NCBI GenBank assembly: GCA_902494465.1
Contig: CABUTH010000074.1
Coordinates: 1 to 9,115 of the forward strand
Length of the DNA stretch: 9,115 nt
Source: an uncultured Collinsella sp.
GTDB taxonomy: Bacteria > Actinomycetota > Coriobacteriia > Coriobacteriales > Coriobacteriaceae
Reading direction: 5' to 3'
This document shows positions 1 to 4,642 of the stretch, in pieces. A model generated the notes under the pieces. That model was not told where the DNA came from and searched no databases. It saw only the letters and a program-made list of their open reading frames with translations. A program made the translations under genes and the position numbers. The number at the start of each line of letters is the position of its first letter. The first letter of the stretch is position 1.

Positions 1-1246
1 AGTGCGGGAACACGCAGAACACCCAATAGAAGCGGATGCCGCAGACGCAGATCATGGTGATGAGGGCGGGCGTGAGCGAGATACCAAAGCCGCGCAGGTA
101 GCCGGACATGTTTTCGTAGAACATGCTAAAGGCGTACGCCGGGAAGATCGAACACACGCGGATATAGCCGATCGAGACGATGTTGGGGTCGCTGTTAAAG
201 AGCGACAAGATCTCGCGTCCCAGGCCGACAATAACGATAATCGTGGTGAGTGCAACGATACCGCCTTCGACCAGGCAGACCTTGAGCGGCTTGGTGCAGC
301 GGTCGATCTGGCGGGCGCCGTGATTTTGTCCCACAAAGGTAGTGCAAGCCTGGCTAAAGCTGTTGAGCAGGTTGTAGCACACGTACTCCAGGCTCATGGC
401 AGCGCTCGATGCCGCCATGACCTCGGTGCCCAGGCTGTTGATGGCGGACTGGATGATGATATTGGCGACGGCAAAGACGGCGCTTTGGATACCGGCGGGC
501 AGGCCGATCTTGACGATGCGCTTGAGGGCGACGGGGTCGATAGCCAGGTCGCGTAGGGTGACGCGGACGACGGAGTCGGTCTTGAGCAGGCGGATAAAGA
601 GCGTAGCGGCGCTGACGGTGTAGGCGATGGCGGTGGCGATGGCGACGCCCGCGACGCCCCAGTGGAGTACGGGGACAAAGATGAGGTCTAGGCCAATGTT
701 GAGGACGGTGGACACGGCAAGCGCCTGTAGTGGCATGCGGGTGATGCCGACGGAGCGGAAGATCGCGGCCTCAAAGTTGTAGAGCAAGATCGAGGGCAGG
801 CTGAGCAAAAAGACGCGCAGATAGAGCGAAGCGAGTGGCATGGTTTCGGCGGGAACGTTGAGCGCGGCGAGCATGGGCTCGGCAAAGATCTCGCCCAGTG
901 CGATGACGACAAAGCCCACGAGCGCCATTAAAATCGAGGTATGGACGGCGCGTTTGACCATGTTCTGATCGTTGCGGCCGATAGCGTTGGCGATGACCAC
1001 GTTGGAGCCAAGTGACATGCCAATAAACAGGTTGAGCATAAGACTGGTAAGCGGAACATTGGAGCCGACCGCCGCCATGGCGAGGGTTCCCTGGTCGCCC
1101 GAGAAGTTACCGATGATGACCGTGGCGATGAGGTTCGACAGCTGCTCCAAGATGCTCGTGGCGGCCACGGGGAAGGCGAACAGGGGAATATTGCGCCACA
1201 GCGAACCGGTGGTCATGTCAATGTGCTTAGATGCGGTATCAGCCAT
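1..1246 (-). CDS. MATE family efflux transporter (C-terminus beyond window)
   Basis: Multidrug and toxic compound extrusion (MATE) antiporter, which exports cationic drugs or metabolites across the cytoplasmic membrane using a Na+ or H+ gradient. I translated 415 uninterrupted codons, running off the left edge. The family is usually about 440-460 residues, so roughly 30-45 C-terminal residues are missing. The protein is a succession of hydrophobic helices forming two homologous halves. Recognisable family motifs are ANAIGRND at residues 86-93, NIGLDLIFV at 183-191 and VGQNHGAR at 305-312, the last being the typical opening of the loop in the second half. The start ATG (1244-1246) is preceded by a purine-rich GAGATTGAGAG stretch; an in-frame ATG ten codons later lacks such a site. 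It is divergent from the rlmA-type gene, with 258 bases between them. The substrate cannot be told from sequence. The family call is strong. Confidence 0.93.
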   Translation of the reverse strand, partial: MADTASKHIDMTTGSLWRNIPLFAFPVAATSILEQLSNLIATVIIGNFSGDQGTLAMAAVGSNVPLTSLMLNLFIGMSLGSNVVIANAIGRNDQNMVKRAVHTSILMALVGFVVIALGEIFAEPMLAALNVPAETMPLASLYLRVFLLSLPSILLYNFEAAIFRSVGITRMPLQALAVSTVLNIGLDLIFVPVLHWGVAGVAIATAIAYTVSAATLFIRLLKTDSVVRVTLRDLAIDPVALKRIVKIGLPAGIQSAVFAVANIIIQSAINSLGTEVMAASSAAMSLEYVCYNLLNSFSQACTTFVGQNHGARQIDRCTKPLKVCLVEGGIVALTTIIVIVGLGREILSLFNSDPNIVSIGYIRVCSIFPAYAFSMFYENMSGYLRGFGISLTPALITMICVCGIRFYWVFCVFPH

Positions 1247-1307
1247 ACGCTCTCAATCTCTAATATGCTTTTCCGTGCTTATTTGCGCAGATGATGATAC
1301 TCCTAAT

Positions 1308-1449
1308 CGACTAGTTATTGGGTGTTCCTATCGGCACTTAGGGACGTTCCTTTTCTGTCGGCAGCTGGGGACACTCCTTATCTCTTCTAACTGGTCATTG
1401 GTGACGTTCTTAAACGACTAGTCATTCAAGAACGTCTCCAATGACTAGG
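1308..1449. repeat. REP/MITE-like intergenic repeat cluster
   Basis: Several degenerate short units are packed between the divergent MATE and methyltransferase genes. GGG-type cores followed by TTCC or TCC occur at 1320 (GGGTGTTCCT), 1341 (GGGACGTTCC) and 1368 (GGGACACTCC), with a related GGTGACGTTC at 1400. A CTAGTYATT-type word occurs at 1311, 1391 (as CTGGTCATT) and 1418, and again inverted at 1440-1448. The last part folds into a long hairpin, listed separately. This arrangement resembles the REP-type elements mobilised by Y1-family (RAYT) transposases. That family assignment is from memory and no transposase gene is in the window. Alternatives are a decayed insertion or a regulatory region. 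Confidence 0.6.
1391..1448. repeat. Imperfect 21-bp inverted repeat (hairpin) in the repeat cluster
   Basis: The left arm at 1391-1411 begins CTGGTCATTGG and the right arm at 1428-1448 ends CCAATGACTAG. The arms pair at 19 of 21 positions around a 16-base loop (1412-1427). No run of T follows on either strand, so it is not an obvious intrinsic terminator. The right arm ends 15 bases before the candidate -10 element of the downstream methyltransferase gene, so it covers that gene's -35 position. It is best read as the palindromic core of a REP-like element. Confidence 0.7.
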
Positions 1450-1463
1450 TGGGGGAGGCGTGC

Positions 1464-1469
1464 GACAAT
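1464..1469 (+). promoter_or_regulatory. Candidate -10 element of the rlmA-type gene
   Basis: GACAAT, preceded by TGC (extended -10-like), lies 35 bases before the ATG. No convincing -35 hexamer is visible; that position falls in the right arm of the upstream hairpin. The same GACAATAGYGG block occurs before rsmJ (8760-8770), and a related TACAAT lies before the small membrane protein gene, which is the main support. Confidence is limited because no transcription start is known. Confidence 0.4.
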
Positions 1470-1504
1470 AGTGGGCGTTGTGTCGTTCGCGCTAAGGAGT
1501 TGCC

Positions 1505-2320
1505 ATGTTGTTGTGTCCCGTTTGCCATGAGCCGCTGGTGGACGACGAGCGCGGTGCTGTATGCGCGGGCGGGCACCGGTTTGACCGTGCGCGCGAGGGC
1601 TATCTATATCTGCTGCGCTCGTCCAAGAGCGGCGACTCCATGGGCGATCCCAAGTCGCAGGCACGCAGCCGTCGTGACTTTCTGAACCGTGGATACTACG
1701 CACCGTTGCGCGATACGATGGTCGAGCTGGTGTGCAAACAGGTGTCTGGGCGTACCGCGTCTATGAGCGGCCCCATGACGTTGCTCGATATTTGCTGCGG
1801 CGAGGGCTATTACACGAGTGCCATGGGCGCGGTGCCGGGCGTGGACGCTTACGGTTTCGACCTGGGCAAAGAGATGGTGCGCCTGGCCGCCAAGCGCGGC
1901 GATGCGACCTATTTCGTGGCCAACATGAAGGATATCCCCGTGGCCGATGGCGCCTTCGATATGGTGACTGAGCTCTTCGCCCCCTTTAACGAGCGCGAGT
2001 TTGCCCGCGTGCTGGCGCCAGAGGGCTCACTCTATACCGTGGTGCCGGGTGCCCGTCATCTGTTTGGGCTCAAGGAAGTGCTCTACGATACGCCGTACCT
2101 TAACGACGAGAAGCTGCCGAAGACTACCGAGCTCGAGTTGGTCGGAACGCAGCGGGTATCTGCGAATATTACGCTTCAGACCCAGGCCGACATCGAGGCG
2201 GTGTTCCAGATGACGCCGTACTACTACCGCACACGCCCTGCCGACAAAGAGCGCCTGGCAAATTTGGATACCCTTCAAACCGACATCGACTTCATCATCG
2301 CCGAGTACCGCCACAGCTAA
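1505..2320 (+). CDS. rlmA: 23S rRNA (guanine-N1)-methyltransferase, RlmA family
   Basis: SAM-dependent enzyme that methylates N1 of a guanine in hairpin 35 of 23S rRNA: G745 for the Gram-negative RlmA(I) group, G748 for the Gram-positive RlmA(II)/TlrB group. The sequence cannot decide which base. The 271-residue product has the family's full length. An N-terminal zinc finger is visible as Cys4, Cys7, Cys20 and His24, followed by HRFDRAREGYLYLL, closely matching the E. coli N-terminus. SAM motif I is LDICCGEGYYT at 94-104 and the motif II acidic residue is Asp119. PGARHL at 181-186 and QMTPYYYRTRP at 235-245 match the conserved C-terminal blocks. The usual first Gly of motif I is Cys97. AAGGAG lies five bases before the ATG, fixing the start. 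It appears monocistronic, closed by a strong terminator. In TlrB-type enzymes this methylation affects tylosin-class macrolide binding; no resistance role is shown here. Confidence 0.93.
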   Translation: MLLCPVCHEPLVDDERGAVCAGGHRFDRAREGYLYLLRSSKSGDSMGDPKSQARSRRDFLNRGYYAPLRDTMVELVCKQVSGRTASMSGPMTLLDICCGEGYYTSAMGAVPGVDAYGFDLGKEMVRLAAKRGDATYFVANMKDIPVADGAFDMVTELFAPFNEREFARVLAPEGSLYTVVPGARHLFGLKEVLYDTPYLNDEKLPKTTELELVGTQRVSANITLQTQADIEAVFQMTPYYYRTRPADKERLANLDTLQTDIDFIIAEYRHS

Positions 2321-2321
2321 C

Positions 2322-2358
2322 AACCTGCCAAATAGGGACAGGTTTATTTTGGTAGGTT
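2322..2358 (+). repeat. Repeat-like hairpin directly after the rlmA-type stop codon
   Basis: AACCTGCCAAATA (2322-2334) pairs with TATTTTGGTAGGTT (2345-2358) with one wobble and one bulged A. The 10-base loop contains GGGACAGG, and TTTT closes the right side. It begins one base after the stop codon. The AT-rich stem followed by TTTT could act as a weak first terminator. The GGGACAGGTTTATTTT wording also resembles REP-type elements seen widely in bacteria (from memory). It shares the TAGGGAC core with the repeat cluster upstream of the gene. Confidence 0.5.
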
Positions 2359-2374
2359 TTATCTGGGCAAACGT

Positions 2375-2413
2375 AAAGGGCCGACCGCGGAGATGCGCGA
2401 TCGGCCCTTTTTA
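2375..2413 (+). terminator. Intrinsic terminator after the rlmA-type gene
   Basis: A 15-bp GC-rich stem with one mismatch is formed by AAAGGGCCGACCGCG (2375-2389) and CGCGATCGGCCCTTT (2396-2410) around a six-base loop, followed by further T residues (2411-2412, within CCCTTTTTATT). The T-tract is on the plus strand, so it serves the methyltransferase gene. On the minus strand only three T follow the stem, so termination of the convergent gene would be weaker. Confidence 0.85.
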
Positions 2414-2458
2414 TTGGCGTATATATCAGAGTCGCTGAGCGATTGACACGGATGCGGC

Positions 2459-2863
2459 TTAGCTCAAACGGTCCATGCCCTCTTTCTTGACGCGGTTGGC
2501 GAGTACAAAGTAGATAATGCTGACAATCAGGCCGGTAAAATCGGGGATGCTTGAGCCGGTACCACCCAAGAGGGGCAGGGAGAGGAGCAGGCTGATGACC
2601 GAACATGCTAGGCAGACGATGGACCAGATCCAGACAACGCCAGCCTTGGCGGGATTATTTGCCGCGCGGATGCCAAAGACAGCGGTCACAATTTCGATGA
2701 CGCCCAATACGATGACGACGACGCAAGAAACGATCATGGCACTCGTGATATCGCCTGCCGCGCTGCCTGCAAAGAGCGCTGTAGCACCCATGCCTGCGCT
2801 TAGAATGCCGACGACAAAGAAGAGGAACGATAGGATTTTGAGTAATTTACAGGCGTTGCTCAT
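2459..2863 (-). CDS. Small four-helix membrane protein (paralog 1), function unknown
   Basis: I do not recognise a named family. The 134-residue product has four hydrophobic segments at about 9-32, 41-65, 73-96 and 106-125. Polar turns lie between them, including GIRAANNPAKAG after the second helix, and the tail is basic (ANRVKKEGMDRLS). An upstream in-frame ATG at 3043 would add 60 polar residues, but the start at 2863 is chosen. It has an AAAGGA site at proper distance, and the paralog at 4184-4582 begins with the same MSN and equivalent helix. Over the last 89 residues the two proteins are identical at 56 positions by hand count. It is divergent from the LysR-type gene, with about 195 bases between them, the classic layout for a LysR target. 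This regulation is inferred. The protein probably sits in the cytoplasmic membrane. Confidence 0.85.
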   Translation of the reverse strand: MSNACKLLKILSFLFFVVGILSAGMGATALFAGSAAGDITSAMIVSCVVVIVLGVIEIVTAVFGIRAANNPAKAGVVWIWSIVCLACSVISLLLSLPLLGGTGSSIPDFTGLIVSIIYFVLANRVKKEGMDRLS

Positions 2864-2897
2864 GGCTGGTCCTTTCGAAGTGGACATGACGTATTTG

Positions 2898-2916
2898 ATG
2901 CGCACGCATGACGCAT
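2898..2916. promoter_or_regulatory. Operator-like ATGCG/CGCAT cluster between divergent genes
   Basis: ATGCG, CGCAT and a second CGCAT occur with two-base spacers (CA, then GA), giving the 12-base palindrome ATGCGCACGCAT plus an extra half site. It lies 35-53 bases upstream of the small membrane protein start and just downstream of its candidate -10 element. That is where a repressor could act. It is not a standard T-N11-A LysR box, so the binding protein is unknown. The call rests on symmetry and position only. Confidence 0.3.
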
Positions 2917-2928
2917 GTCGCGAAGCAT

Positions 2929-2934
2929 ATTGTA
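2929..2934 (-). promoter_or_regulatory. Candidate -10 element of small membrane protein gene 1
   Basis: TACAAT read on the minus strand matches five of six -10 consensus bases and lies about 65 bases upstream of the ATG. No good -35 hexamer is seen at 16-18 bases. It resembles the GACAAT words before rlmA and rsmJ. Low confidence. Confidence 0.3.
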
Positions 2935-3059
2935 ATTCAACAAGGTGCTGTGTACGTTCATCCAATAGTTGAACGCTCCGCTCTTGACGGGGATGGCACT
3001 TGCGCTGTGCTAGGTTTTTGCTTAACTGGATTAAACTGTGCATTTTTTAGGGGCGAATG

Positions 3060-3995
3060 GTGAATATCAAGCAGGTCGGCTATTTTGTCGCCGTATTCGA
3101 GACGAAGAGTTTTACTGCTGCGGCGCACCACCGCAACGTGACCGTTCAGGCCATTTCCAAGTCAATTAGCGAGCTCGAGCAGTTTTTTAACGTTCAGTTT
3201 TTTGAGCGTGGAAGTAGCGGCGTCAGGCCGACTCGGGCCGGTCGCAGCTTTTATGCCAAGGCTCGCCCCGCCGTCGAAGCATATCGCGAGGTTGAAAACT
3301 TTGACCCGTCTGGATGCGACCTGACCGTCTCGTCGGCCTCTGGTCCGCAAGCGATGCCGGAGCTCTCGATTGGCCTGTGCGCTCCCGCACTCGATAACGA
3401 GGATAAGCTATATAAGGGGCTATCAGCGCTTATCATGCGTGGTGTGCGCGTGCGGGTGAAGTTTTGCACTGTGCATCCCGGAGTTGCCCAGCAGGAGCTC
3501 GAGCAGGGCGGCCTCGATGCCTTGCTTACGGTGGGTACATATGACAATACCAATGATGACTGCGAACAGCTGGGAACCCTGCCCACGGGTATTTTCGTCG
3601 CCGCCGACCATCCACTCGGCAAGATGCCCTTTGTGACTGTGGCTGATCTTAGCTCCTATCCGGTGGGACAGTCGACTGCGTTCGATAGCTTTAACAACTC
3701 GATTTTTTGGCAGTACAAAAACTGCGGTGTCCTCGGTGAGACGCGCGTTATCGATAACCCCGCTCAAGTTGGGGCGTTTTTGACGGCCGAGCGCGGCTAT
3801 TTCTTAAATGCCATTCTTCCCGTTCCCGGTCAGGTCGCTAGTGGGTTTGAGATTGTTCCCATTGTGGGTGAAGGGGCTCTGACGGTTCCGGTGTGCTTAG
3901 TTTCCCTTAAAGATGAAAAGCCCCAAGCTTATCACGTCGTAGAGAACTACTTGATTCGCATGGTGGGCAGTGCCAACGGGTCTTCTGCTCACTAG
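3060..3995 (+). CDS. LysR-type transcriptional regulator
   Basis: Cytoplasmic DNA-binding regulator of the LysR family, normally a tetramer whose C-terminal domain senses a small molecule. The winged helix-turn-helix covers about residues 1-60: NIKQVGYFVAVFETKSFTAAA, then a recognition helix with VTVQAISKSISELE, then FERGSSGVRPTRAG. The effector-binding domain follows from about residue 90 to the end. The GTG at 3060 is preferred: AGGGG (3049-3053) is six bases before it, and the resulting MNIKQ start is typical of the family. The overlapping ATG at 3057 adds one residue but leaves only three bases of spacing. At 311 residues the length is normal. It is divergent from the four-helix protein gene, a likely target, and convergent with the channel operon, whose last gene is a paralog of that protein. 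The inducer is unknown, and the effector half has diverged enough that I cannot name a subfamily. Confidence 0.9.
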   Translation: MNIKQVGYFVAVFETKSFTAAAHHRNVTVQAISKSISELEQFFNVQFFERGSSGVRPTRAGRSFYAKARPAVEAYREVENFDPSGCDLTVSSASGPQAMPELSIGLCAPALDNEDKLYKGLSALIMRGVRVRVKFCTVHPGVAQQELEQGGLDALLTVGTYDNTNDDCEQLGTLPTGIFVAADHPLGKMPFVTVADLSSYPVGQSTAFDSFNNSIFWQYKNCGVLGETRVIDNPAQVGAFLTAERGYFLNAILPVPGQVASGFEIVPIVGEGALTVPVCLVSLKDEKPQAYHVVENYLIRMVGSANGSSAH

Positions 3996-4101
3996 CACAT
4001 TCGTTGACGCGCTTGCCGCTGTCGGCCCGGTCGTGTCTGGCATTATGCTGTCGATTGTGCCGTGCCGTGGCAATCGAATGAATGCAAAGACTATTCACAG
4101 C

Positions 4102-4147
4102 AAGCCGCCCTCCGTTTCTTGTCTACTCGAGAAACGGAGGGCGGCTT
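4102..4147. terminator. Perfect 18-bp hairpin between convergent genes
   Basis: AAGCCGCCCTCCGTTTCT (4102-4119) pairs perfectly with AGAAACGGAGGGCGGCTT (4130-4147) around a 10-base loop. It lies about 105 bases after the LysR-type stop and 36 bases after the stop of the convergent four-helix gene. T-tracts are short (TTT on plus, TT on minus), but the strong stem and the convergent position make a shared bidirectional terminator the best explanation. Apart from this hairpin I see nothing in 3996-4183. Confidence 0.7.
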
Positions 4148-4183
4148 TCATATACGGCGCTTTGTGCAGGCAGGTCAGATACC

Positions 4184-4582
4184 CTAGCTCAGGCGCTCCT
4201 GGCTTTCCTTTTTAACGCGGTTGGCGAAAACGAAGTACACGGCACTTACGACCACGGCGGTGACATCGGTGGCGCTGGTGCCGACTCCGCCCAAGAAGGG
4301 CTCGGAAAGTAGCAGGCTCACAACGGCGCATACCAGGCAAATGATAGCCCAGACCCAAACGACACCAATCTTGCTGGGGTTATTTGAGGCGCGGATGCCC
4401 AACACGGCAGCGATGATTTCGACGATGCCCATCACGATGACGACAACGCTGTAAACCGAGAGATCGCCGCTGGCGTCGCCCGAAGCCGCAGTGAGTGCCA
4501 ACGCGCCCGCGGCGATGCTAAAAATACCTCCCAATAGATAGATGATGGACATGACCTTTAGGACTTTACGGTTGTTGCTCAT
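4184..4582 (-). CDS. Small four-helix membrane protein (paralog 2), last gene of the channel operon
   Basis: This is the 132-residue paralog of the protein at 2459-2863. It has four membrane segments at about 8-31, 40-63, 71-94 and 103-123, a conserved GIRASNNPSKIG turn and the same ANRVKKE...RLS tail. No named family or function is recognised. The start at 4582 is chosen over an in-frame ATG 19 codons upstream because GGAAAGGAA precedes it and the N-terminus MSN matches the paralog. It follows the MscS-like channel gene on the same strand after 60 bases that hold an imperfect hairpin, so it is probably the third gene of the operon. An accessory role for the channel is suggested by position alone. 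A stand-alone membrane protein with its own expression is equally possible. Confidence 0.85.
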   Translation of the reverse strand: MSNNRKVLKVMSIIYLLGGIFSIAAGALALTAASGDASGDLSVYSVVVIVMGIVEIIAAVLGIRASNNPSKIGVVWVWAIICLVCAVVSLLLSEPFLGGVGTSATDVTAVVVSAVYFVFANRVKKESQERLS

Positions 4583-4610
4583 GTTCAGTTCCTTTCCCTT
4601 GAGCCTTAAT

Positions 4611-4637
4611 GGCACCGTGCGGGTGTTGCCCGGTGCC
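4611..4637 (-). other. Imperfect hairpin between the channel gene and the four-helix gene
   Basis: GGCACC (4611-4616) pairs with GGTGCC (4632-4637), with an inner GGG/CCC stem around TGTTG. No T-run follows on the minus strand (next bases ATTAAGG), so it is a poor intrinsic terminator. It could be a processing or mRNA-stability element, or a partial attenuator, that sets a different level for the last gene. Low confidence in any function. Confidence 0.35.
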
Positions 4638-4642
4638 ATGAA

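Noticed and set aside
2..556. 184-codon plus-strand open frame
   Set aside because: It lies antisense to the MATE gene, whose translation shows clear family motifs. The plus-strand product is rich in Asp, Ala and Gly with no membrane or domain pattern, as expected of a GC-rich shadow frame.
972..1421. 149-codon plus-strand open frame running into the repeat cluster
   Set aside because: Most of it is antisense to the MATE N-terminus and its end is made of repeat sequence. No ribosome binding site precedes it.
1308..1449. CRISPR array
   Set aside because: Units are degenerate, spacing varies (21, 27, about 32 bases) and no constant repeat with unique spacers exists. No cas genes are present.
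2936..2973. TTCAAC/GTTGAA inverted repeat in the LysR divergent region
   Set aside because: Only 6 bp with a 26-base spacer; too short and too far apart to call a regulatory site without comparison.
2864..3043. 60-residue N-terminal extension of small membrane protein 1
   Set aside because: The extension is polar, absent from the paralog and would cover the divergent promoter region. A good ribosome binding site supports the start at 2863.
4583..4639. 19-residue N-terminal extension of small membrane protein 2
   Set aside because: It lies over the intergenic hairpin and lacks a ribosome binding site. The MSN start at 4582 matches the paralog and has a strong site.
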